Shown piece after piece: positions 60,901 to 64,000 of a stretch of DNA of 64,000 bases (positions are counted from its first letter, which is position 1; each line of letters opens with the position of its first letter). The stretch is from Gigantopelta aegis (taxonomy: Eukaryota > Mollusca > Gastropoda > Neomphalida > Peltospiridae), in NCBI RefSeq assembly GCF_016097555.1, contig NC_054711.1, positions 31,592,053 to 31,656,052 on the forward strand. The letters are read 5' to 3'. The notes under the pieces were generated by a model. That model made no database searches and was not told the DNA's origin. It saw nothing but the letters and a program-made list of their open reading frames with translations. Made by a program: the position numbers and the translations under genes.

Positions 60901-60954
60901 GTTCGACGCGCTTGAGTGCATCCGCTCAGGAACCACCAACGATCCAGAGCCAGC
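25962..60954 (-). CDS. OSBPL3/6/7: Oxysterol-binding-protein-related protein, ORP3/6/7 group, last 14 exons
   Basis: Fourteen exons (60954-60771, 52640-52504, 45062-44955, 44563-44491, 43513-43338, 42679-42605, 39071-38934, 38302-38239, 36991-36913, 36242-36107, 34024-33880, 32419-32293, 29319-29209, 26067-25962) join in phase to 1659 nt: 552 residues and a stop. Local residues: 62-107 coiled coil; 126-132 EYYDAEE, an FFAT motif for VAP binding at the ER; 133-166 acidic Ser-rich; about 175-540 the ORD lipid-transfer domain with [45 protein letters not shown] (fingerprint, His at 300-301), [28 protein letters not shown] and the KxxxExxxR (495/499/503) expected to bind PI4P. The end [14 protein letters not shown] resembles vertebrate ORP3. 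The PH domain must lie upstream of the window. Expected role: sterol/phosphoinositide exchange at ER-plasma membrane contacts. Five of its introns, at six donors counted with the split array, carry donor-seeded minisatellites. Confidence 0.95.
26126..26198. repeat. Short inverted repeat with GACGTCA
   Basis: 'aatgatgtcattttgggaag' faces 'cttctcaaaatgacgtcatt' across about 26 bases. Confidence 0.75.
26264..26288 (+). repeat. Poly(G) tract followed by C-rich DNA
   Basis: About 25 G, then several C runs to 26410. Possible G-quadruplex or hairpin; length uncertain in assembly. Confidence 0.9.
26471..26622. repeat. Fold-back element, about 60-nt arms, 20-nt loop
   Basis: Left arm includes 'gaatcgtactgatttgacaa' and 'gtcaggatttatgtatt'. 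The right arm carries their complements ('aatacaaaaatcctgac', 'aaatcagtacgac'). Lies in the last ORP intron. Confidence 0.85.
26860..29230 (-). repeat. 129-bp minisatellite containing ORP exon end and 5' splice site, about 18 copies
   Basis: Each unit contains the complement of GAGCCACGCTGGTTTTAGTA, i.e. the end of exon 29319-29209 and its gtaagatcattagag donor. Two unit types differ by 'gaggacgctagctc' or 'gagtaactttacttc'. A few units are shortened (around 28094-28172). The last unit at 29209 is the real exon. Confidence 0.95.
29209..29319 (-). CDS. OSBPL3/6/7: ORP exon with KxxxExxxR, residues 481-517
   Basis: Acceptor gtgttgcag, donor gtaaga. Reads [30 protein letters not shown] and TEPRWFK. 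K495, E499 and R503 fit the PI4P-binding triad of yeast Osh4. Its last bases seed the 129-bp array. Confidence 0.94.
   Translation of the reverse strand, partial: VTGGRSYNRSRGRETASGIQSTRAAEERRGNGATLV
29395..29715 (-). repeat. Full-length SINE, reverse
   Basis: Tail 'ttaacaacaccactagagca', body, and head complement 'accattgggctatgtcccga'. Confidence 0.85.
29775..30085 (+). repeat. Dispersed repeat shared with 52805-53115
   Basis: Both contain 'gtgattggt.ataaatgt', 'gtgtcaagtagccttgtgct' and 'ctagggtagtcatagacgct' in the same order. Unknown family, about 300 bp. Confidence 0.75.
30248..30350. mobile_element. Short MITE, inverted ends GGGCCCTTTT
   Basis: Starts 'gggcccttttccacgaaacg' and ends 'tttttgaacagggcc'. 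The inner repeat 'atcttagtgctaagatcacc' has its inverted partner 'ggtgatcccagcactaagat'. Confidence 0.78.
30538..31190. repeat. 51-bp minisatellite, about 13 copies
   Basis: Unit 'tttctataaatagacacgac', 'cattacactgtaaataaacc', 'tgatcattaaca'. Two and a half more copies lie at 33635-33752. Confidence 0.95.
31674..32082 (-). repeat. SINE-B copy, reverse, with target duplication
   Basis: Flanked by 'ggttatggagtaaa' on both sides (31660 and 32084). Inserted in an older repeat related to 53487-53620. Confidence 0.87.
32293..32419 (-). CDS. OSBPL3/6/7: ORP exon with [13 protein letters not shown], residues 439-480
   Basis: Acceptor gttacag directly after a (CATT)n run, donor gtgaga. Reads [29 protein letters not shown] and [13 protein letters not shown]. 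Confidence 0.95.
32430..32487 (+). repeat. (AATG)n microsatellite at a 3' splice site
   Basis: On the gene strand it reads (CATT)n and ends six bases before the AG of exon 32419-32293. Confidence 0.95.
32862..33625 (+). repeat. 38-bp minisatellite grown from a SINE tail, about 19 copies
   Basis: Starts 'aagtttgttttatttaacga', the reverse tail of the SINEs here. Then the unit 'cgacgccactagacacctat', 'tggaactgttctatttaa' repeats. Confidence 0.92.
33791..33885 (-). repeat. 26-bp minisatellite with ORP donor, 3 copies plus the real site
   Basis: Unit 'cagcacattaccttgtctat', 'aaacac'. On the - strand each copy carries ACAAG|gtaatgtgctg, the end of exon 34024-33880 and its donor. Confidence 0.9.
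33880..34024 (-). CDS. OSBPL3/6/7: ORP exon with [11 protein letters not shown], residues 391-438
   Basis: Acceptor ttgttag, donor gtaatg. Reads [37 protein letters not shown] and [18 protein letters not shown] is a conserved ORD block. Confidence 0.94.
34192..34292 (+). repeat. (GA)n microsatellite
   Basis: Simple GA repeat; SLSLSL frames are artefacts. Confidence 0.96.
34385..34560 (-). repeat. Diverged SINE fragment, reverse
   Basis: 'gagcttctatatgcacctt' and 'ggcactggttgggatggga'. Confidence 0.55.
34565..36130 (-). repeat. Donor-seeded minisatellite of ORP exon 36242-36107, two subfamilies
   Basis: 34565-35640: about 18 units of 61-62 bp. 35640-36107: about 6 units of 78 bp. Each repeats the end of the exon (gene strand ...CATAGTCT..CAAGCT then TTTACAAAG or TTTATAAAG) and GT donor. 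The distal 61-bp units are closer to the real exon than the adjacent 78-bp units. Confidence 0.95.
36107..36242 (-). CDS. OSBPL3/6/7: ORP exon with [16 protein letters not shown], residues 345-390
   Basis: Acceptor tgttgcag, donor gtaaaa. Reads [34 protein letters not shown] and [11 protein letters not shown]. Phase 0 out. About 39 bases of its end are in the array that follows. Confidence 0.94.
36435..36520 (-). repeat. SINE fragment, reverse
   Basis: 'gagccttttatatgcacttt' and 'ggacagtgcataccatggca'. Confidence 0.6.
36680..36895 (-). repeat. 62-bp tandem repeat, 3 copies, just inside an ORP intron
   Basis: Unit 'caaaaccccatcagacataa', 'acgtactacaacatcgatgt', 'aatcatttgtgaaacggcga', 'ta'. 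Ends about 15 bp from the donor at 36911 but does not contain it. Confidence 0.93.
36913..36991 (-). CDS. OSBPL3/6/7: ORP exon with FWGKSMEI, residues 319-344
   Basis: Acceptor tttttccag, donor gtaagt. Reads [20 protein letters not shown] then VNVCLPK across the join. Confidence 0.95.
37064..37412 (+). repeat. (AATG)n microsatellite
   Basis: About 350 bp with GGAAT and AAATG variants; no coding value. Confidence 0.96.
37678..37786. repeat. Fold-back element with 27-nt arms
   Basis: 'gtgtccgtttgataccattt' then 'atcttac' faces its exact complement 'gtaagataaatggtatcaaa', 'cggacac', across about 55 bases. Confidence 0.85.
38239..38302 (-). CDS. OSBPL3/6/7: ORP exon with VSHHPPISA, residues 298-318
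   Basis: Acceptor gttttag. Reads [20 protein letters not shown] then Q. The only donor that joins in phase to the next exon is gcaagt right after CAAG: a GC-AG intron. Both PI4P-contacting His are present. Confidence 0.95.
38412..38770 (-). repeat. Two adjacent SINE fragments, reverse
   Basis: SINE-B-type tail and body at 38412-38625 ('catcagacatatggttaagg', 'gggatcttttatatgcacca') and a main-family fragment at 38650-38770. Confidence 0.75.
38934..39071 (-). CDS. OSBPL3/6/7: ORP exon with [12 protein letters not shown], residues 252-297
   Basis: 46 codons, phase 0 at both ends, acceptor gttttcag, donor gtgggt. Reads [40 protein letters not shown] and LFVSEQ. Ends inside the EQVSHHPP fingerprint (EQ|VSHHPP). 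Confidence 0.97.
39319..40680 (+). mobile_element. PIF/Harbinger-type DNA transposon, non-autonomous, 1362 bp
   Basis: About 48-bp terminal inverted repeats start AGCTACTGTCACACC and end in the complement. Target duplication TAA on the right (40681-40683) and TGA (mutated) on the left. The intact minisatellite unit 'cactaagtaaaa' shows the empty site. 3-bp TWA duplications are the PIF/Harbinger rule. It codes for a MADF-like DNA-binding segment but no transposase. Confidence 0.85.
39705..40149 (+). pseudogene. MADF-domain protein remnant of the Harbinger-type element
   Basis: First frame from ATG 39705: [20 protein letters not shown], Lys/Ser-rich, ends TAG 39921-39923. A second frame shifted by two continues [20 protein letters not shown], then [20 protein letters not shown] and [19 protein letters not shown], ending TAG 40147-40149. 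W..EHP.LW...H.DYKNK......W is the MADF/Myb-like signature of Harbinger second proteins. The change of frame could be a frameshift or an intron. Confidence 0.7.
40965..41078 (-). repeat. SINE head remnant, reverse
   Basis: 'gtggtttgatcctgcaacac' and 'gactgagctaaatccttccc', the complement of the 'tttagctcagtcggtagag' head. Confidence 0.6.
41700..42626 (-). repeat. 67-bp minisatellite with ORP exon end and donor, about 13 copies
   Basis: Unit (+): 'tttaccattctctcgtaagg', 'atcacgaggacctgtgtgtg', 'accacgataagtagaatgtg', 'ttgtgta'. Gene strand carries TGATCCTTACGAGAGAATG|gtaaatac. The unit at 42605 is the real exon 42679-42605. Confidence 0.96.
42605..42679 (-). CDS. OSBPL3/6/7: ORP exon [19 protein letters not shown], residues 227-251
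   Basis: Exactly 25 codons, phase 0 at both ends, acceptor tttcacag, donor gtaaat. The (L)EYSELLD...DP.ERM pattern is conserved in all ORPs. Its last 19 bases and donor seed the 67-bp array. Confidence 0.95.
42745..43245 (+). repeat. (GA)n/(GGGA)n microsatellite
   Basis: About 500 bp purine-rich. The SLSLPP and RERERE frames on both strands, some over 200 codons, are not genes. Confidence 0.97.
43338..43513 (-). CDS. OSBPL3/6/7: ORP exon, start of the lipid-transfer domain, residues 168-226
   Basis: Acceptor gtgcgcag, donor gtcagt. Reads [40 protein letters not shown] and [11 protein letters not shown]. The IGKDL..I.MPV..NEP..LQ block is the classic ORD N-terminus with the lid region before it. 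Confidence 0.95.
43669..44060 (+). repeat. SINE-B, near full length
   Basis: Head 'cggcctcggtggcgtcgtgg', B-box-like 'gggttcggattcc', tail 'ctagtggcgtcattaaataa'. Confidence 0.9.
44228..44398 (-). repeat. SINE fragment, reverse
   Basis: 'tttaacgacaccactagagc' and 'agtagcaagggatcttttag'. Confidence 0.78.
44491..44563 (-). CDS. OSBPL3/6/7: ORP acidic Ser-rich exon, local residues 144-167
   Basis: Acceptor gttatag, donor gtaagc. Reads [20 protein letters not shown] then SVTC. Phase 0 in, phase 1 out. The acidic tract after FFAT is typical of the ORP3 group. Confidence 0.88.
44595..44880 (+). repeat. (CA)n/(GACA)n microsatellite
   Basis: Lies just upstream (gene strand) of the acceptor of exon 44563-44491. 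Confidence 0.95.
44955..45062 (-). CDS. OSBPL3/6/7: ORP exon with FFAT motif, local residues 108-143
   Basis: Acceptor tttgtag, donor gtatat. Reads [18 protein letters not shown] then EYYDAEE (44988-45008) and ends SESSSE. Vertebrate ORP3 has SLSEFFDAQE followed by an acidic serine stretch at the same place, so the call as the FFAT exon is firm. The two Phe are Tyr here. Confidence 0.92.
45470..45790 (-). repeat. SINE, reverse, with target duplication
   Basis: Flanked by 'cctcatcaggatgg' (45449) and 'cctcatcaggacgg' (45792), a 14-bp duplication typical of LINE-driven insertion. Confidence 0.85.
45868..45988 (+). repeat. 35-bp tandem repeat, 3 copies
   Basis: Unit 'gagtactcactccatccgac', 'caccaccagtgatgg'. 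Contains the inverted word 'ggagtgagtactcactcc'. Confidence 0.92.
46057..47398 (+). repeat. 79-bp minisatellite, about 17 copies, with higher-order structure
   Basis: Unit 'acaacgcagctctacataga', 'gtcatcaagactgtcatagg', 'ccaggactacccagccatca', 'cgagggcgttacctgctac'. A four-unit pattern of variants (acaatgcag, attggcc, actatca, catagtcatc) at 46297-46540 recurs at 46926-47170. On the - strand each unit has GTAGCAG|gtaacg, a donor-like site. Confidence 0.94.
47480..49485. other. Intron sequence without a recognised gene
   Basis: AT-rich. Contains a short dispersed piece with 'gacagagttatggcccctga' near 47880 and a decayed copy of part of ORP exon 45062-44955 at 48068-48160. Nothing else is supported. 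Confidence 0.6.
48068..48160 (-). pseudogene. Decayed partial duplicate of the 5' half of the ORP FFAT exon with its acceptor
   Basis: 'acaaagagaaactgtctata' then 'gacaga' and 'cgacta/gct.ccacctaca' match 45010-45080 in order, including the tgtag acceptor and flanking intron. The copied reading frame meets a TAG early (GGTGTAGTCG) and stops before the FFAT codons, so it is a dead exon copy 3 kb upstream in the same intron. Confidence 0.7.
49490..52557 (-). repeat. 63/64-bp minisatellite made mostly of ORP coiled-coil exon, about 48 copies
   Basis: Gene-strand unit: 55 bases of exon (CTCTGACACAGAACACCAAC ... GTCGCTATTTGAG) plus 9 bases of intron (gtacgtgta). Most units are 64 bp with a GAG|gtacgt donor. 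About nine units are 63 bp, have GAGATAGTG in place of the donor and stay in frame. A few are shorter (for example 51507, 51400, 52475). Confidence 0.96.
52504..52640 (-). CDS. OSBPL3/6/7: ORP coiled-coil exon, local residues 62-107
   Basis: Acceptor gttgttgcag, donor gtacgt. Reads [31 protein letters not shown] and [14 protein letters not shown]. Ends in phase 0. The last 55 bases are repeated about 48 times downstream, so the true donor is taken as the one nearest the unique exon part. A transcript could use another. Confidence 0.85.
52805..53115 (+). repeat. Dispersed repeat shared with 29775-30085
   Basis: Same ordered words: 'gtgattggtgataaatgtat', 'gtgtcaagtagccttgtgct', 'actagggtagtcatagacgc'. 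Confidence 0.75.
53170..53485 (-). repeat. SINE, reverse
   Basis: Tail 'tttatttaacgatgcactca', body 'tatgcaccatcccacagaca', head complement 'accactgggctacgta'. Confidence 0.85.
53600..53715 (+). repeat. 27-bp tandem repeat, 4 copies
   Basis: Unit 'aaaactaaatgttcattttc', 'atgggtt'. Confidence 0.9.
53887..56119 (-). mobile_element. pogo/Tigger-type DNA transposon, 2233 bp
   Basis: Ends CAGTAAAACCTGTCTAAACC and, inverted, GGTTTAGACAGGTTTCACAT then ACTG. TA at both outer ends (53885-53886, 56120-56121), the Tc1/mariner-pogo rule. It encodes the paired DNA-binding helices of Tigger/jerky transposases but no DDE catalytic domain is visible, so it should be non-autonomous. Confidence 0.88.
54155..55249 (-). 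CDS. Chimeric open frame in the Tigger-type element: unknown domain plus psq/CENP-B HTH
   Basis: 364 codons open. Residues about 1-205 hold an unrecognised domain ([69 protein letters not shown]) and a charged helix. Residues about 206-350 are a Tigger-like N-terminus: a psq-type HTH ([20 protein letters not shown]) then a CENP-B-type HTH ([20 protein letters not shown]). The join near [12 protein letters not shown] suggests capture of foreign coding DNA; similar sequence continues upstream of the frame to about 55440. Not an ORP exon. Expression unknown. Confidence 0.6.
   Translation of the reverse strand: MHILETETNRSQTVKLWVDVLIKPVRLIMMFIRAEREGDWPLHLATYKQMLPYFFAAGHVNYARYGLCYQREMERLPEEVLSHFLKGEHVLHHSAGLWNGIWSDMMIETTFMRYGHAPGGIIGITIKPETLKVWALSLHTCSRLESDLDDMIEEDTQNKVVTAHKEEAKARIAEDKKDRDDIRQKLDTCIDPLDSAAHPSVELSLKVKFHLIRPNDSQSVPKLTQTDLAGKYDIGISTVSDILMKKTAYLQEYDNNSSANKTRFSTGCKYDELYELTWKWFQHARAKNILISGPIIQEKAFKVSSDLLIQDFKASNGWLESWKSYFSVRHFKISGESAGIANNAIDDYKDCHFAMLIVVKTKLN
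56183..56292 (+). repeat. Partial copy of the 'AGTCCGTCCCA' MITE
   Basis: 'ctatagtctgtcccatccta' and 'aaaggcattccttgtgggaa', with the middle shortened. Confidence 0.65.
56311..60790 (-). repeat. 50-bp minisatellite with ORP exon end and donor, 89 copies plus the real site
   Basis: Word 'cttgttc' recurs exactly every 50 bp from 56321 to 60771 with no indel over 4450 bp. Gene-strand unit: TTTCATCACCAAGGGTGAAC, AAG|gtatgaca, taccaacttatagtttaac. Only point variants (gcc/acc, tataa/tgtaa, catac/cacac/cagac). The block 56711-57610 recurs as 57611-58510 in the same variant order, an 18-unit (900-bp) duplication. Confidence 0.98.
60771..60954 (-). CDS. OSBPL3/6/7: ORP exon (linker after PH domain), local residues 1-61
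   Basis: Acceptor ttttttag before 60954 and donor gtatga after 60771. Reads [20 protein letters not shown], then [20 protein letters not shown] and ends ETFITKGEQ. Serine-rich linker then helix. Phase 0 in, phase 1 out. Its last 22 bases and donor are the seed of the 50-bp array. Confidence 0.88.
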
Positions 60955-61234
60955 CTAAAAAATCAAAACGAAAAAACAAATCTCTAAAAAACAGCACTTC
61001 AAAAATGTAATAGTTCAGGAAAGAAAAGACACCTTTACACTGTGGTTAATCAGTAGTTATTGAGGGCATGTGCCCAAATCAAATCCCATAGAACATGGCT
61101 CACAGTTAAGTTAAAGTTTGTTTTGCATAAAAAAAAAAAAATTATCCTTTGAACCGACAACAATAATTTATATCTAATGGCAAGAAAACTGCCATCTGGC
61201 CCTACAGCAAAAACGTTTTGGGTGGGTTTTTTAC

Positions 61235-61338
61235 CGACACCACTAGAGGATATTGATTTATTAATCATCGGCTTTTCGATGTCAAACATTTGGTCATTGT
61301 GACACTTAGTCATCAGAGAAAATCCGCTACATTCCACC
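61235..61338 (-). repeat. SINE fragment, reverse
   Basis: 'gacaccactagaggatattg' and 'gatgtcaaacatttggtcat'. Confidence 0.7.
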
Positions 61339-61832
61339 ACTCAAACTTAAGATGTTGTTACCTATGGCAATTTTAAAGATTTGTGCAACATGCAAAATTT
61401 TCATCTATGGCAATAAATATTTTGAGCATGCTTACAGCAAATTTTCATCTATGCTAATCAGTGATGTCATTAAAAATAAAAATAGCAGGTGAAAATTAAA
61501 TTATAGGTGGCCATTAATCAACAAAAAGTCGACAAGCATTGTTTATTGGAAGTTCGATAGCCGGCGACAATTGATTCGATAGCCGGCGACAATTGATTCG
61601 ACAGCCGGCGACAATTAATTCGATAGCCAGCTATTAATGACATCCCTGCCAATATTTTTTTGAGCATGTTTACAGCAAGTCCAAACCAGAAACTTTTCCA
61701 ACAAATAAACACAAAATTAAAAACAAAACATTATCCCTTCCGCCTGCTTGACAAACTGCCAATTGATAAACTACAGTGATGGCCATCAGTGCCACAGTTA
61801 AATTCAAGCCCTGCAAGAGACGTCAATTTGAG

Positions 61833-62145
61833 GCAGGATGTAGCCCAGTGGTAAAGCGCTTGCATGATGCACGGTCGGTTTGGGATCGATCCCCATTGGT
61901 GGGTCCATTGGGCTACTTCTCTTTCCAGCCAGTGCACCACGACTGGTATATCAAAGGCTATGGTATGTGTTGTCCTGTCTGTGGGATGGAGCATATAAAA
62001 CATCCCTTGCTACTAATAAAAAAAATGTAACGGGTTTCCTCTCTAAGACCATGTGTCAAAAATACCAAATGTTTAACATCCAATAGCAGATGATTAATTA
62101 ATCAATCAATGTGCTCAAGTGGTATTGTTAAACAAAACAAACAAA
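61833..62145 (+). repeat. Full-length main-family SINE
   Basis: Head 'aggatgtagcccagtggtaa' and 'agcgcttgcatgatg', body 'ccagtgcaccacgactggta', tail 'aagtggtattgttaaacaaa'. Confidence 0.88.
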
Positions 62146-63716
62146 CTTTTAGAGGTCAATTTTTTCACACACAAAAAAAAAGTGCTCATTCCTTCAGATG
62201 GCAAAGTATTTGTAAGAGGAATGAATCATTCTACAGCCCACTGCACCACTGTAGGAAATTCTGCTTCCTAAACAACCTTTCTGCATTACAACAAGCATGC
62301 TGAGAGTACTGCTAAAGCAATACAAATTTTTATATCTCCTAATCTCAAGGGTCATAACTCCGTAAAAAAAAAAAAAAAGGGTAAACAGCCATGAAAGTTA
62401 AAAAAATTGGTCTGTAATAGTAGATGGTAAAACTATATGAGAAAATTCCTTCTAAATATCTTCAGGCATTGCAAAAACAAGTCTAGAAAAAAAACATTCA
62501 TCTCTCCTAAGGGCTATAAATTAAAAAAGGGGTAAATTGCCATGAAAAACAAATCTGATATGCAACAGAACATGATAAATCTATACGGGAAATTTCAGCT
62601 CAATATCTTAAGGCATTGAAGAAGAAAAAAGGCCAGAAAAGAAATTTTCATATCCTCTAAGTTCAAGGGCCATAACTCTGTCAAAAATGGGTAAATTGCC
62701 ACGAAAGTCAAATCCGGAAAACTATATGTGGGCCAGACAGACAGACAGACAGACACACACACACATAGACAGACAGATACAGACAGAAAGACAGACAGAT
62801 GGACAGAAAGACGGACAGATGGACAGAAAGACGGCTAGATAGACACAGACAGACAGACGAAGATGAAACCTATAGTACCCTCCAGTTGGACCGGCAAGCG
62901 ACTAATAAATCAAGGGTAAGTAATAAAAACCATATGTTCCCCTACTAGTTGGTTATCGGTTTGAAATCTATTGATATTGGACACTGCATTTCATGTGCTT
63001 TGGCAAAGTTTATAAAAATATATTCAAGATTTTACGGTACGTAATTTTACCCTTTTAAACTGGCAGAAATCCTGCTATAATATACATTATATGCAGGGCT
63101 GTTGCCAGTTCGCCAAATGCGACGAATGTCCCGTTTGGGCGACATAAATATTTTTTAAATAATGGCATTAGTCGCCCAAATAATATTATGTGGGCGATCT
63201 TCTTTAGAGCTATAACATAAGCCACTACTAATTTGTATTCCATGTTAAAATCTGCTCATGGTTCTCTTAGTCTTACCATAACCTGCCAACAACCATTATT
63301 ATTTTGGGGGATACCATACTTTTGGGTGAGTTTCGAGCCCTGTATATGTGGACAATACCTCAGTAGAACAAAAATAGTCCACGGCCACAAACCGAGCTAC
63401 ATTTAGAATCATATTTTGCTAACTTTTTAATGCATGCAATAAACTTTTAAAGAAATATAAAAAAGCACACAGAGACACTAAATTCATTTACATGTAACTG
63501 TTTTATATTAACATATTTTAATTGAAATTAATCTTTTTTAAATAGTTAAGGAGAGCTTGGTTACAGTAATTGTAATTAAGTAGGTAAAAATGGTTTAAAA
63601 ACAAAAGGGGGGGAGCACCTGACTTGTCCCGTGGTGTCTCCATCCCCCACCCTCATCCCCTACGGAAAAAAAAATCAGTGCATGTGAGAGATATACTTAA
63701 TCTAATAATACTGGGG

Positions 63717-64000
63717 GTGGAATTTAGCTCAGTCAGTAGAGCACTCGTTTTAGGTGCTTCGGTTAAAAACAAGTTTGTTTTGTTTAATAACACTACTAGA
63801 GCACATCGATTTATTAATCATCAGCTATTGGATGTCAAACATTTGGAAATTTTGACTTTTAGTCTTAGAGAGGAAACCTGCTACATTTTTCCATTACTAG
63901 CAAGGGATTTTTTATATGCACCATACCACAGACAGGATAGTACATACCACGGCCTTTAATATACCAATCGTGATGATCCTAAACCAAACGCACATCAAGT
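63717..64000. repeat. SINE head (+) followed by a reverse SINE, cut by the window end
   Basis: Head 'aatttagctcagtcagtaga' at 63726, then at 63770 the reverse tail 'gtttgttttgtttaataaca' and body to the window edge. Confidence 0.78.

Larger units (their letters stand above)
60955..64000. other. Upstream ORP intron; no exon found
   Basis: Contains SINEs, a short 17-20 bp repeat ('gatagccggcgacaattgat', 61556-61625), (GACA)n near 62735-62860 and three loosely similar blocks with 'gggtaaattgccatgaaa' at 62340-62700. The PH-domain exons are not here. Confidence 0.65.

Noticed and set aside
61050-64000. Further upstream ORP exons (PH domain)
   Set aside because: No frame with acceptor/donor and PH-like sequence was found; short open frames here fall in SINEs or AT-rich DNA.

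Overview
The window is animal nuclear DNA, most likely from a mollusc or another lophotrochozoan. Genes are split into short exons by long AT-rich introns. The non-coding DNA is full of tRNA-headed SINEs of the 'tagcccagtggtaaagcgct' kind, small inverted-repeat elements, microsatellites and very long minisatellites. No bacterial, organellar or CRISPR feature is present. The species call is inference from repeat style and protein similarity; no search was run.

Two host genes can be read, both cut by the window edges, and they converge. On the + strand (51-9779) lie the last five exons of a fold-type III PLP enzyme of the D-serine dehydratase / D-threonine aldolase-like family. On the - strand (60954 down to 25962) lie the last 14 exons (552 codons) of an oxysterol-binding-protein-related protein of the ORP3/6/7 group. 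These encode a coiled-coil segment, an FFAT-type ER-targeting motif (EYYDAEE), an acidic serine-rich stretch and the complete lipid-transfer (ORD) domain with the EQVSHHPP fingerprint and normal C-terminus. Its PH domain should lie beyond position 64000. All exon phases join without a break in both genes.

Layout: 1-9779 enzyme exons and introns; 9780-25961 intergenic DNA with SINEs, MITEs and minisatellites and no recognisable gene; 25962-60954 the ORP gene; 60955-64000 further upstream intron sequence. DNA transposons include a 1.36 kb PIF/Harbinger-type element (39319-40680) coding for a MADF-like domain and a 2.23 kb pogo/Tigger-type element (53887-56119) with a chimeric open frame.

The most striking observation is that seven of the 17 5' splice sites in the window are each followed by a minisatellite whose unit contains the last bases of the exon plus the GT donor and the first intron bases. 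The arrays are 22 x 100 bp, 89 x 50 bp, about 48 x 64 bp, about 13 x 67 bp, 18 x 61 bp plus 6 x 78 bp, 3 x 26 bp and about 18 x 129 bp. They all extend from the donor into the intron, and none contains an acceptor-exon junction. Together they lay down roughly 200 extra consensus 5' splice sites in two unrelated genes. One array, after the coiled-coil exon, is mostly exon sequence. It could be read as in-frame 14-codon micro-exons, or, where the donor is mutated, as 21-residue (three-heptad) coding repeats.
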